Assembly: GCF_004803895.1 (NCBI RefSeq)
Contig: NZ_CP021978.1
Span: 1,798,001-1,862,000, forward strand
Direction of reading: 5' to 3'
Origin: Streptomyces hawaiiensis
GTDB lineage: Bacteria > Actinomycetota > Actinomycetes > Streptomycetales > Streptomycetaceae
Length of the DNA: 64,000 bases
Every line of letters starts with the position of its first letter. Position 1 is the stretch's first letter. Of the stretch, positions 36,889 through 45,243 are shown piece after piece. The position numbers were made by a program, and so were the translations under genes. The notes below the pieces were generated by a model. That model had not been told where the DNA came from and did no database searches. It saw nothing but the letters and a program-made list of their open reading frames with translations.

Positions 36889-38655
36889 TTACAGGTACTG
36901 ACCGGTGTTCGCCACCGTGTCGATGGAGCGTCCGGTGTCCGCACCCTGCTTTCCGGTGATGAGCGTGCGGATGTACACGATCCGTTCGCCCTTCTTTCCG
37001 GAGATTCGGGCCCAGTCGTCCGGGTTGGTGGTGTTCGGCAGGTCCTCGTTCTCCTTGAACTCGTCCACGCAGGCCTGGAGGAGGTGGGAGACGCGAAGGC
37101 CCTTCTGGTTCTTCTCGAGGAAGTCCTTGATCGCCATCTTCTTGGCGCGGCCGACGATGTTCTCGATCATGGCGCCGGAGTTGAAGTCCTTGAAGTAGAG
37201 GACTTCCTTGTCACCGTTGGCGTAGGTGACCTCCAGGAAGCGGTTCTCCTCGGATTCGGTGTACATGTGTTCTACCGCCGTCTGGATCATGCTCTGGACG
37301 GTGGTGGCCTTGCTGCCGCCGTGCTCACCGAGGTCGTCGGAGTGCAGCGGGAGGCGCTCCGTGAGGTACTTGCCGAAGATGTCCTTCGCGGCCTCGGCGT
37401 CGGGACGCTCGATCTTGATCTTCACGTCCAGGCGGCCGGGCCGCAGGATGGCGGGGTCGATCATGTCCTCGCGGTTGGAGGCACCGATCACGACCACGTT
37501 CTGCAGGCCCTCCACACCGTCGATCTCGGCGAGCAGCTGCGGGACGATGGTGTTCTCCACGTCCGAGCTGACACCGGAGCCACGGGTGCGGAACAGGGAC
37601 TCCATCTCGTCGAAGAAGACGATGACGGGGGTGCCCTCGCTGGCCTTCTCACGAGCACGCTGGAAGACGAGGCGGATCTGCCGCTCGGTCTCGCCGACGT
37701 ACTTGTTCAGGAGCTCGGGGCCCTTGATGTTGAGGAAGAAGCTCTTGCCGGCGGCCTGGCCGGTGACCTCGGCGACCTTCTTGGCCAGCGAGTTGGCGAC
37801 GGCCTTGGCGATGAGCGTCTTGCCGCATCCGGGAGGACCGTAGAGCAGGACGCCCTTGGGCGGGCGCAGCTCGTGCTCCTTGAACAGGTCCGGGTAGAGG
37901 TACGGCAGCTCGACCGCGTCGCGGATGGCCTCGATCTGGCCACCGAGACCGCCGATCTGCTCGTAGCCGATGTCGGGGACCTCTTCGAGGACGAGTTCCT
38001 CGACCTCGCTCTTCGGCACGACCTCGTAGACGTAGCCGGAGCGGGGTTCGAGCAGGAGGGCGTCGCCGGGGCGGATGGTGACGTCCAGCAGCGGCTCGGC
38101 GAGCCGTACCACCCGCTCCTCGTCGGTGTGTCCCAGCACCAGGGCCCGTTCGCCGTCCTCGAGGATCTCCTTGAGGGTGACGATGTCACCGACGCGCTCG
38201 TACGTCATGGCCTCGACCACGTTGAGCGCTTCGTTGAGCATTACTTCCTGGCCGCGCCGGAGCTCCTCGAGCTCGACGCTGGGGCTGACGTTCACCCTGA
38301 GCTTTCGGCCGCCGGTGAAGATGTCGGCGGTGCCGTCCTCGTTGGCCGTCAGGAAGACGCCGAAGCCGGCCGGCGGCTGTGCGAGCCGGTCGACCTCCTC
38401 CTTGAGGGCCACAATCTGGTCACGAGCCTCACGGAGTGTGTTGGCGAGTCGCTCGTTCTGCGCGGACACGCCGGCCAGATTGGTCTGCAGCTCGACGATC
38501 CGCTCTTCGAGAATCCTCGTGTGTCGCGGAGAGTCGGCGAGCTTGCGTCGCAGGACGGCGATCTCCTGCTCAAGGTAGGCAATCTGCCCGGCCGGGTCGT
38601 CGGACCCGCGTCCCGGGCGGATGCCGCGGTTCATGTCGTCGTCGTGGGCTGCCAC
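36889..38655 (-). CDS. arc: Proteasome-associated AAA ATPase ARC/Mpa
   Basis: A 588-residue hexameric unfoldase. An N-terminal coiled coil (about residues 25-75, [19 protein letters not shown]...LEERIVELQ) binds Pup; two OB-type domains follow (to about 235), then the AAA domain with Walker [16 protein letters not shown] and Walker [13 protein letters not shown] and arginine-finger region [18 protein letters not shown]. The C terminus ends GQYL, the penultimate-Tyr motif that docks on the alpha ring of the proteasome. I choose GTG 38655, which follows GGAGGTGAGG; ATG 38673 is in frame. It recruits pupylated proteins and threads them into PrcAB. Confidence 0.96.
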   Translation of the reverse strand: MAAHDDDMNRGIRPGRGSDDPAGQIAYLEQEIAVLRRKLADSPRHTRILEERIVELQTNLAGVSAQNERLANTLREARDQIVALKEEVDRLAQPPAGFGVFLTANEDGTADIFTGGRKLRVNVSPSVELEELRRGQEVMLNEALNVVEAMTYERVGDIVTLKEILEDGERALVLGHTDEERVVRLAEPLLDVTIRPGDALLLEPRSGYVYEVVPKSEVEELVLEEVPDIGYEQIGGLGGQIEAIRDAVELPYLYPDLFKEHELRPPKGVLLYGPPGCGKTLIAKAVANSLAKKVAEVTGQAAGKSFFLNIKGPELLNKYVGETERQIRLVFQRAREKASEGTPVIVFFDEMESLFRTRGSGVSSDVENTIVPQLLAEIDGVEGLQNVVVIGASNREDMIDPAILRPGRLDVKIKIERPDAEAAKDIFGKYLTERLPLHSDDLGEHGGSKATTVQSMIQTAVEHMYTESEENRFLEVTYANGDKEVLYFKDFNSGAMIENIVGRAKKMAIKDFLEKNQKGLRVSHLLQACVDEFKENEDLPNTTNPDDWARISGKKGERIVYIRTLITGKQGADTGRSIDTVANTGQYL

Positions 38656-38900
38656 GGTCCTCACCTCCTCCATGGGGAGCTGGACGCTTCCAGACCCTAC
38701 CTGGGCGGGTGTCGATTGAAACCCCTAGATCACAAAGACGGTCGGGGTGTGTCCGATCTTCACCCTTGCGCTCTCCCTCACGCCAGGGGAATACCCAGCG
38801 AACATGATTGGAACCCAGCCGGAGGTAGGGTCGAACTGTTCAACACCCGCCGGAGCTGGCCGGATTCCCGATACGGCTCGGCGGAGAAACGGCAGGAGAG

Positions 38901-39206
38901 ATGAGCGTGCAGCAGGTGGCCGGGGTCGACGGCGCGGAGCTGGAGGTCTGGATCGACCAGGACCTGTGTACCGGTGACGGCATCTGCGCCCAGTACGCGC
39001 CCGAGGTGTTCGAGCTGGACATCGACGGGTTGGCCTATGTGAAGAGCGCCGACGACGAGTTGCTCCAGGACAAGGGTGCGACAACGCCCGTTCCGCTGCC
39101 GCTCCTCACGGACGTGATCGACTCCGCGAAGGAGTGTCCGGGCGACTGCATCCACGTACGTCGGGTTTCGGACAGGGCCGAGGTCTACGGACCGGACGCG
39201 GAGTGA
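38901..39206 (+). CDS. Single-cluster ferredoxin
   Basis: A 101-residue ferredoxin, transcribed away from arc. Cysteines occur in DLCTGDGICAQYAPEVF and KECPGDCIHV, a C-x5-C ... C-x3-C pattern of the small 3Fe-4S/4Fe-4S bacterial ferredoxins that often reduce cytochromes P450. ATG 38901 has AGGAGAG upstream. A ferredoxin next to the proteasome ATPase gene is usual in Streptomyces as far as I remember, but no joint function is known. The redox partner is not evident in the neighbourhood; RarE lies 24 kb away. Confidence 0.85.
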   Translation: MSVQQVAGVDGAELEVWIDQDLCTGDGICAQYAPEVFELDIDGLAYVKSADDELLQDKGATTPVPLPLLTDVIDSAKECPGDCIHVRRVSDRAEVYGPDAE

Positions 39207-39265
39207 CCACTTCTCTACGTTCTGTTACTACTGTCTGATATCTCACACGTGCCGTCGCAGGTGCC

Positions 39266-39844
39266 TCAGACGCTGCGGGCTCCGGCCGGGGCCGAGCGGA
39301 CGAACGAGCCGCTGTGCCAACGCCATTTCACGTCGCTCTTCTCGTCGGGGCAGCAACGCGGCACGTCGGCCGACGAGTAGCCGAGGAGCGTGGCCGTGAC
39401 GGCGCCGTCGCGCACGGCGAAGTCGGTGACGGTGGTGCCGTCCTCGAGGTCGAGCAGGGTGGCCACGATCCGCGGCTTGCCGCCGTCGGCCCCGCGCGTG
39501 AGGACGTACACGCCGTCCGGCGGGGTGCCCATCGGGGAGTCGCAGTGGACCACGGCCACCGTCTCCGGCCTGCCGTCGCCGTCGAGGTCTCCGAAAGCGC
39601 GCTTCTTCACCACGGCCTTCACCGGACCGCAGTCGATCGGGAACGTCACCGCGGCCGGGTCGGGCGGAGTGGTGTGCGCGGGAGCGCTCTTGGTCTCGGG
39701 GGCGGCGGACTGGGCCGCCGTCGCCGCGCCGGGCTGCAGGACCGAGGAGAAGGCCACGACGCCCGCGACGGCCGTCGCGGTGGCGAGCCAGTGGATGGGG
39801 CGGGTGTGGGTGTGGGCGAGCTCCGGGACGGCGGAAGACTGCAC
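39266..39844 (-). CDS. Secreted protein with FG-GAP-like DxDGDG motif
   Basis: A 192-residue probable exported protein. A short charged N terminus (HTHTRPIHW) is followed by a hydrophobic segment LATATAVAGVVAFSSVL and an Ala-rich likely cleavage region. The mature part contains FGDLDGDGRPETVAVV, a calcium-loop motif seen in FG-GAP repeats, and four cysteines (two in a CC pair) that may form disulfides. GTG 39844 is chosen for the AGGAG nine to ten bases upstream. No specific family is recognised; a cell-wall or extracellular binding role is only a guess. Confidence 0.65.
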   Translation of the reverse strand: MQSSAVPELAHTHTRPIHWLATATAVAGVVAFSSVLQPGAATAAQSAAPETKSAPAHTTPPDPAAVTFPIDCGPVKAVVKKRAFGDLDGDGRPETVAVVHCDSPMGTPPDGVYVLTRGADGGKPRIVATLLDLEDGTTVTDFAVRDGAVTATLLGYSSADVPRCCPDEKSDVKWRWHSGSFVRSAPAGARSV

Positions 39845-40162
39845 TAGGAGGGTCTCCTGAGGCTGTGCCGGTGGGGTGGCCAGCATGGTGCCACACGTCA
39901 CACCTCGAGGGAACGGCGGGGTGTGCATGTCTCGCGCCGGGGAAGTCAGAAGGGTTACGGTCCCTGCCGCTGTGTCAGCGGCCTGTGCGGGCAGGGCCCC
40001 TGCTGCGGCACGACGTGGGCCGTTACGGCCTTCGCGGCAGGTCAACGGCGTTCCGCGGGGATTCACCCGGGGCGGCAACAAAGAGGCGCCGTGGCGGAGT
40101 TCCGGTACGGAACCGGTAACTCCGGCACGGCGCCTGTGCGTTGGGTGCGGTGAGGGGCCGCC
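39845..40162. other. Gap between trmI and the secreted-protein gene
   Basis: A 318-bp stretch holding the secreted-protein promoter on one side and the trmI terminator (40084-40135) on the other. I see no gene in it. Confidence 0.5.
40084..40135 (-). terminator. Terminator of trmI
   Basis: A long composite hairpin: outer arms AGGCGCCGTG (40084-40093) and CACGGCGCCT (40126-40135) are perfectly complementary, and inner GGAGTT...AACTCC and CCGGT repeats extend the stem. It starts 28 bp after the trmI stop. Confidence 0.7.
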
Positions 40163-41065
40163 TCAGCGGGCGGTGCCGCCGTCGGCGTTGGGGCCGGTGT
40201 AGTCCTCGCCGTAGGCGCCCTTGGCGGGGCGGCGGCGGCGCATGGGCGGCTCGACGCCGTCGGCGAGGCGGCGGGCGGTGAGCAGGAAGCCGGTGTGGCC
40301 GATCATCCGGTGGTCCGGGCGGACGGCCAGGCCCTCGACGTGCCAGTTGCGGATCATCGATTCCCAGGAGGTCGGCTCGTTGAAGGAGCCGATCTCGCGG
40401 ATGGACTCGACGGTCCGGGCGAGCTGGGTGGTGGTCGCGACGTAACAGCACAGGATGCCGCCGGGGACGAGCGCCTTGGAGACGGCCTCCAGGCACTCCC
40501 AGGGGGCGAGCATGTCGAGGATGACGCGGTCGACATCGGCGTCGGACAGGTTGTCCTGGAGGTCGCCGACGGTGAGCTGCCAGGCCGGGTGCGGGCCGCC
40601 GAAGTAGCGCTCCACGTTCGCCTGGGCGATCTCGGCGAAGTCGGCGCGGCGCTCGTAGCTGTGCAGCATGCCCTGGTCGCCGATGGCCCGCAGCAGGAAG
40701 CTGCTGAGCGAGCCGGAGCCGACGCCCGCTTCCACGACGCGTGCGCCGGGGAAGATGTCGGCGAAGGCCAGGATCTGCCCCGCGTCCTTGGGGTAGACCA
40801 CGGCGGCGCCGCGGGGCATGGACAGGACGTAGTCGGGGAGCAGGGGGCGCAGCGCGAGGTAGGCGACGTTTCCCGTGGTGCGGACAACGCTGCCCTCGGG
40901 AGCGCCGATCAGTTCGTCGTGGGGGAAGGAACCCTTGTGGGTGTGGAAGTTCTTCCCGGCCTCGAGCGTGAACGTGTAGTGGCGGCCCTTGGGGTCGGTC
41001 AGCTGAACCTGGTCCCCGACCTTGAAGGGCCCGCGCCTGCGGGCGGCACCGGTCGGTTCGGACAT
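40163..41065 (-). CDS. trmI: tRNA (adenine(58)-N1)-methyltransferase TrmI
   Basis: A 300-residue SAM-dependent methyltransferase that makes m1A58 in the tRNA T-loop as a homotetramer. The N-terminal small domain (FKVGDQVQLTDPKGRHYTFTLEAGKNFHTHKG) is typical of the family, and the Rossmann motif I is VVEAGVGSGSLSSFLLR, followed by VDRVILDMLAPWECLE as the catalytic Asp region. It is downstream of the M50 protease gene (53-bp gap, same strand). TrmI near the arc-dop-pup genes is conserved in actinobacteria. Confidence 0.92.
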   Translation of the reverse strand: MSEPTGAARRRGPFKVGDQVQLTDPKGRHYTFTLEAGKNFHTHKGSFPHDELIGAPEGSVVRTTGNVAYLALRPLLPDYVLSMPRGAAVVYPKDAGQILAFADIFPGARVVEAGVGSGSLSSFLLRAIGDQGMLHSYERRADFAEIAQANVERYFGGPHPAWQLTVGDLQDNLSDADVDRVILDMLAPWECLEAVSKALVPGGILCCYVATTTQLARTVESIREIGSFNEPTSWESMIRNWHVEGLAVRPDHRMIGHTGFLLTARRLADGVEPPMRRRRPAKGAYGEDYTGPNADGGTAR

Positions 41066-41118
41066 GTGACCAGCCTACCGGCCCCGGAGAGGGCCTCCGA
41101 CCACGGGGACCTGCCGCC

Positions 41119-42249
41119 CTAGGACGGCCTCGCCATCGCCTTGACGAAGGCGCGCTCCACGTCGGCCGCCGAGAGGACGCCGTAGATCTCGCCGGTCTCC
41201 TCCACCACCAGGTACTCGGTGGCCGGGGTGGTGCGCAGGGCGTCCAGGAGTTCCTCGCCGGACAGTTCCGCCGAGACGCGCATGCCGTCGGTGAGGTCCT
41301 GGGCGAGGGAGCCGACGGCGACCCAGGGGCGGCGGTGCTCGGGCACGCCGACGATGGCGGCCTCGCGGACGAGGGAGAGGGGCTGGCCGTCGGCGTCGAC
41401 GACGACCAGGGCGCGGGCTCCGGCGGCGTTGGCGCGGCGCAGGGCTTCCGAGAGCGGGGTGTCGGTCTCGACAGGGACCGCGCGGCGGGTGAGCGTCCGG
41501 GCGTGCAGCTCGGGGAGGTGCTCGCGCAGGCGGGCCATGCGCAGGCTGTTGCCGGCGCCGGTCCAGATGATCGCGGCGAGGATGGCGGCGAGCAGGGCGT
41601 CGAGGACGGTGTCCATGCCGACGTTGTCGACGGCGTTGGTGCCGAGGGCGCCTGACTGGGTCAGCAGGGGCAGGCCGATGAGGACGGAGACGGCGAGGGC
41701 GCGGCCGACCCAGGCGGCGGCGATGGTGCCCTTCATCGGCTTGCCGGTGATCTTCCAGACGACGGCGCGGAGCATGCGGCCGCCGTCGAGGGGCAGGCCG
41801 GGCAGGAGATTGAACGCGGCCACGATGAGGTTGGAGATCATCAGGCCGGCGAGCAGGACGCCCGGGACGGTGCCGGGTTCCACGGCCTGCATGGCGGCGT
41901 AGAAGACGCCGGAGAGGACGAGGGAGAGCAGGGGCCCGACGAAGGCCAGTACGAACTCCCGGCCGGGGGTCTCGGCCTCCTTCTCGATCTCGGAGACGCC
42001 GCCGAAGAACTGGAGCTGGATGCGGCGGACCGGGAGCTTGAAGCGGAGGGCGGCGACCGTGTGGGCCAGTTCGTGGACGAGTACGGAGGCGTAGAAGGCG
42101 ACCGCGAAGAAGAGGGAGACCAGGTAGCGGGCGGCGCCGAGCTCGGGCAGCACGCGTTCCAGCTGGCCGCCGAACACCCAGGTGATCAGCGCGGCGACGA
42201 GGAACCAGCTCGGCGCGACGTACACGGGCACCCCGAAGGGCCGCCCCAT
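41119..42249 (-). CDS. Site-2 (M50) membrane metalloprotease with CBS domains
   Basis: The complete conserved part of an intramembrane zinc protease, 376 residues from ATG 42249. The zinc motif is VHELAHTVAAL (HExxH) and the second motif is NLLPGLPLDGGRMLRAV, with about six membrane helices. Two C-terminal CBS domains (about residues 240-370) should bind adenine nucleotides and gate the protease, as in the SpoIVFB/archaeal S2P-CBS group. The same frame remains open, without any start codon, for about 1 kb upstream over an acidic repeat-rich stretch (see the next entry), so the native protein may be about 330 residues longer. Substrates (anti-sigma factor or other membrane proteins) are unknown. 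Confidence 0.85.
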   Translation of the reverse strand: MGRPFGVPVYVAPSWFLVAALITWVFGGQLERVLPELGAARYLVSLFFAVAFYASVLVHELAHTVAALRFKLPVRRIQLQFFGGVSEIEKEAETPGREFVLAFVGPLLSLVLSGVFYAAMQAVEPGTVPGVLLAGLMISNLIVAAFNLLPGLPLDGGRMLRAVVWKITGKPMKGTIAAAWVGRALAVSVLIGLPLLTQSGALGTNAVDNVGMDTVLDALLAAILAAIIWTGAGNSLRMARLREHLPELHARTLTRRAVPVETDTPLSEALRRANAAGARALVVVDADGQPLSLVREAAIVGVPEHRRPWVAVGSLAQDLTDGMRVSAELSGEELLDALRTTPATEYLVVEETGEIYGVLSAADVERAFVKAMARPS

Positions 42250-42501
42250 GAGCAGCCCGCCCCGGGGCTCCGGCCGCTGGGGGGCGGGGCCCTTGCCTTC
42301 GGCGGAGCGGGCGAGGGGGCGGTCGCCGTGGGCGGGGACGGAAGGGTCCGGGCGGTGGTTCGGGTGGCCGGGATCCGGGGCGGCGGCGGGCTGCTGCCGG
42401 CGGTTCGGATCACCGGAGCCCGGGGCCGGGGACGGGGCCTGTGCCTTGTGCAGCCGGTCCGGCTCGGGCCGCCCGGCGGCAGAGGCCGACTGCGGGCCGC
42501 T

Positions 42502-42705
42502 GGCGTAGGCGCGGTCGAGGTGCGAGTCGGCCTCCGGCGAACCGCTTTCATCACCCTTGGCGCGGGCGGGTGCCGCGTGCGGAGGGTGGGCATCGGCGCG
42601 GTCGGGTGCCGCATGCGGACCATCGGCGTAGGCGCGGTCGGGGTGCGTGTCCGCCTCCGGTGAACCGCCTTCACCACCCCCGGCGCGGGCGGCTGCCGCG
42701 TGCGG
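42502..42705. repeat. Second-level direct repeat, about 80 bp
   Basis: The stretch 42502-42581 recurs with changes at 42625-42705 (offset about 123 bp); both encode DRAYA-like, SGSPEAD-like and PHAAP/PHAAAAR-like peptides on the minus strand. It lies inside the N-terminal extension of the M50 protease and shows expansion at a larger scale than the 36-bp repeat. Confidence 0.6.
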
Positions 42706-42903
42706 GCCGTCGACGTCGGCGCGGCCGGGTGCCGACTCCGGTACGTCGGCGTCTGCGCGGGCGGCTGCCGCGTGCGGGCCGTCGGCGTCTGCGCCGTCGG
42801 GTGCCGACTCCGGTACGTCGACGTCTGCGCGGGCGGCTGCCGACTCCGGTACGTCGGCGTCTGCGCGGGCGGCTGCCGACTCCGGTACGTCGGCGTCTGC
42901 GCG
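42688..42903. repeat. Six tandem 36-bp repeats
   Basis: Six consecutive 36-bp units (starting 42688, 42724, 42760, 42796, 42832, 42868) alternate between variants of GGCTGCCGACTCCGGTACGT and GGCTGCCGCGTGCGGGCC types. The last two units are identical. On the minus strand each encodes a 12-residue block such as RADADVPESAAA. The length is a multiple of three, as expected for repeats kept in frame within a coding region. Confidence 0.85.
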
Positions 42904-43415
42904 GTCGGGGTGCGTGTCCGCCTCCGGCGGGCGGGGGTTGCGTTGCGCTCGGCGGGGGCGGGGGCCGTGGCGTTCGGGCTCCGCGGGTCCGGCGAAGCAC
43001 CGTGCCGGTCCGCCGAGTCGTCCTTCGGGGCGTCCGGAGAGGCTGCCGGGGTGCCGGCGGGCGCGGCCGGACCGGTCGGCTCTGGCCCCGGGGCGGGCTG
43101 CTCGGGAGCGGAACGGTGCTCGTCCGTGGGCTGTTCGTCGGCGGGGGCCGGGTCGGTGGCCCGGGGCGGGAGCCCCTCGTGGCGCTCGGCCGACTCGTCG
43201 TTGCCGGACCGCGGCTGCCCGCGCCCGCCGCTCTCGTCCACCGGTTTCCCCTCGTCGAAGCGTCTCCCGCGCCTGCCGGGCGGGAGGGTCTCGAGTCGAT
43301 GGTATGCGTCCGTCGGAGTGCGCTCCGCCCCGGCACCCCTGTGTTTCCCGTACGTCGACCTCCTCTCCCGGCTTCCCCCACGGAACGCGGCTGGGTCACT
43401 GTCAGTGGCGGGCCG

Positions 43416-43421
43416 TATGGT
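43416..43421 (+). promoter_or_regulatory. Candidate leaderless -10 element
   Basis: TATGGT is followed after seven bases by ATG 43429, and there is no ribosome site. This suggests a leaderless transcript for the RecB-like nuclease. Confidence 0.45.
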
Positions 43422-43428
43422 CTGGGGC

Positions 43429-44487
43429 ATGGAGACGAGCAGCGAGGGCGCGGCGCCGCCCGGGGGCGGTCCTGCCGCGGCGGCGGATCCGCCGGTCCCG
43501 GCCGGGCCCGCGGAGACGGCAGCGCAGACGGCGGCAGAGACACAGACGGTGGCGGAGGCGGCGGCCGAGACCGCCGCCGTGAGCGACCTCGTGACCGGGT
43601 CCACCGCCATACCGCCCGCCTCGTTGTCCCCCTCGCGTGCCAGTGACTTCATGCAGTGCCCGCTGCTGTACCGCTTCCGTGTCATCGACCGGCTGCCGGA
43701 GAAGCCGAGCGAGGCGGCGACCAGGGGCACGCTGGTGCACGCGGTCCTGGAGCGGCTCTTCGACGCCCCGGCCGCCGAGCGCACGGCGCCCCGGGCGAAG
43801 TCGCTGGTCCCGGGCCAGTGGGACCGGCTGCGCGAGTCGCGGCCGGAGGTCGTGGAGCTGTTCGCCGACGATCCGCAGGGCGAGCGGTTGGCGCGCTGGC
43901 TGGGCGAGGCGGAGCAGCTCGTCGAGCGCTGGTTCACCTTGGAGGACCCCAGCCGTCTGGAGCCGGCCGAGCGGGAGCTGTTCGTCGAGGCCGAGCTGGA
44001 GTCCGGGCTGCGGCTGCGCGGCATCATCGACCGGGTCGACGTGGCCCCCACGGGTGAGGTCCGGATCGTCGACTACAAGACGGGGAAGGCGCCCAGGCCG
44101 GAGTACTCCGAGGGCGCCCTGTTCCAGATGAAGTTCTACGCCCTGGTGGTGTGGCGGCTGAAGAACGTGGTCCCCCGGCGGCTCCAGCTGGTCTATCTCG
44201 GCAGCGGCCAGGTGCTGACGTACGACCCGGTCCTCGCCGACCTGGAGCGGGTCGAGCGCAAGCTGCTGGCGCTGTGGGAGGCGATCCGGCTGGCCACCGA
44301 GACGGGCGACTGGCGGCCGCGTCCCACGAAGCTGTGCGGATGGTGCGACCACCAGGCCCACTGCCCGGAGTTCGGCGGCACTCCCCCGCCGTACCCGCTG
44401 CCGGTGCGCGCGGCGGAACTGCCGGCGCAACCGGTGAGGGCGGCTGAGTCCGGCGGGTCCGCGCAGGGCAGAATGGGGCCGGACTAG
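43429..44487 (+). CDS. RecB-family PD-(D/E)XK exonuclease with Cas4/AddB-like Fe-S cluster
   Basis: A 352-residue stand-alone nuclease. The core motifs are ELESGLRLRGIIDRVDV and IVDYKTGKAP (Asp and the DxK pair), with a QLMQ-like QMKFYALVVWRL helix. A first Cys in DFMQCPLLYRF and a C-terminal CGWCDHQAHC cluster supply four cysteines for a 4Fe-4S cluster, as in AddB and Cas4 nucleases. The first 60 residues are an Ala/Thr/Glu-rich disordered lead. It probably processes DNA ends; no helicase partner is adjacent. It diverges from the M50 protease gene and precedes a response regulator by 14 bp. Confidence 0.85.
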   Translation: METSSEGAAPPGGGPAAAADPPVPAGPAETAAQTAAETQTVAEAAAETAAVSDLVTGSTAIPPASLSPSRASDFMQCPLLYRFRVIDRLPEKPSEAATRGTLVHAVLERLFDAPAAERTAPRAKSLVPGQWDRLRESRPEVVELFADDPQGERLARWLGEAEQLVERWFTLEDPSRLEPAERELFVEAELESGLRLRGIIDRVDVAPTGEVRIVDYKTGKAPRPEYSEGALFQMKFYALVVWRLKNVVPRRLQLVYLGSGQVLTYDPVLADLERVERKLLALWEAIRLATETGDWRPRPTKLCGWCDHQAHCPEFGGTPPPYPLPVRAAELPAQPVRAAESGGSAQGRMGPD

Positions 44488-44501
44488 CGAAGGAGACTTA
44501 C

Positions 44502-45173
44502 GTGGCCATCCGCGTCCTACTGGTCGACGACCAGCCCCTGCTGCGTACCGGCTTCCGGATGATCCTGGAGGCCGAGCAGGACATCGCGGTCGTCGGCGAG
44601 GCCGGAGACGGCCTCCAGGCGCTCGACCAGGTGCGGGCCCTGCAGCCCGACGTGGTCCTGATGGACATCCGCATGCCGCGGATGGACGGTGTGGAGGCGA
44701 CCCGGCAGATCACCGGACCCGGGCGGGACGGCCCGGCGAAGGTGCTGGTGCTGACCACCTTCGATCTCGACGAGTACGTGGTCGAGGCACTGCGGGCCGG
44801 GGCCAGCGGGTTCCTGCTCAAGGACGCTCCCGCCAACGAGTTGGTGCAGGCCATCCGGGTGGTCGCCTCCGGCGAGGCGATGCTCGCGCCGAGCATCACG
44901 CGCCGGCTGCTCGACAAGTACGCCACGCACCTGCCGTCGGGTGAGGAGCCGGTGCCGGACACACTGCACACGCTCACCGACCGTGAGGTCGAGGTGCTGA
45001 AGCTGGTGGCGCGCGGGCTGTCCAACGCGGAGATCGCCGCCGATCTGTTCGTCAGCGAGACCACCGTCAAGACACACGTGGGGCATGTGCTCACCAAGCT
45101 GGGCCTGCGCGACCGTGTGCAGGCCGCTGTGTACGCGTACGAGAGCGGGCTGGTGCGCCCAGGCGCGCAGTAG
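44502..45173 (+). CDS. NarL/FixJ-family response regulator
   Basis: A 223-residue two-component response regulator. The receiver domain has the acidic pocket VLLVDDQPLL, phosphoacceptor Asp in PDVVLMDIRMPRMDG and the KDAPANELV lysine; the C-terminal LuxR helix-turn-helix is LTDREVEVLKLVARGLSNAEIAADLFVSETTVKTHV. GTG 44502 has AAGGAG six bases upstream. It lies 14 bp after the nuclease gene and may be co-transcribed with it; no histidine kinase is adjacent, so it is an orphan here. Target genes are unknown. Confidence 0.93.
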   Translation: MAIRVLLVDDQPLLRTGFRMILEAEQDIAVVGEAGDGLQALDQVRALQPDVVLMDIRMPRMDGVEATRQITGPGRDGPAKVLVLTTFDLDEYVVEALRAGASGFLLKDAPANELVQAIRVVASGEAMLAPSITRRLLDKYATHLPSGEEPVPDTLHTLTDREVEVLKLVARGLSNAEIAADLFVSETTVKTHVGHVLTKLGLRDRVQAAVYAYESGLVRPGAQ

Positions 45174-45193
45174 GCCAGCGCGCTGGGCATGAC

Positions 45194-45230
45194 AGAAGGG
45201 CGCCCCCCGCCGAGCGGGGGGCGCCCTTCT
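45194..45230. terminator. Strong bidirectional terminator
   Basis: A perfect 17-bp inverted repeat (45194-45210 with 45214-45230, three-base loop CGA) lies between the convergent response-regulator and binding-protein genes. Confidence 0.85.
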
Positions 45231-45243
45231 TCACACCTGTGTG

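Larger units (their letters stand above)
42250..43241 (-). other. Repeat-rich N-terminal extension of the M50 protease with apparent frameshift
   Basis: Minus-strand coding-like sequence directly upstream of and in frame with the protease from 42250 to about 42930, rich in Ala, Pro, Asp and Glu. From 43241 (GTG with GAGGGG before it, first residues VDESGGRGQPRS) a similar low-complexity sequence runs in the other frame to about 42938. The two join if one extra base is present in the G5 run at 42933-42937, giving residues ERNATP-RPPEADTHPD across the junction. It is either a real 1-base deletion, a sequencing error, or less likely programmed frameshifting. With the shift repaired, the gene would be 41119..43241. 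Confidence 0.6.

Noticed and set aside
42688..42903. Possible CRISPR array
   Set aside because: Units are contiguous 36-bp tandem repeats without unique spacers, are in frame in a coding-like region, and no cas genes are near; the Cas4-like nuclease alone is not evidence.
42930..42940. Programmed -1 ribosomal frameshift at the G5/C5 run
   Set aside because: The run does not form a canonical X XXY YYZ slippery heptamer in the coding frame and I see no clear downstream pseudoknot; deletion or sequencing error is simpler.
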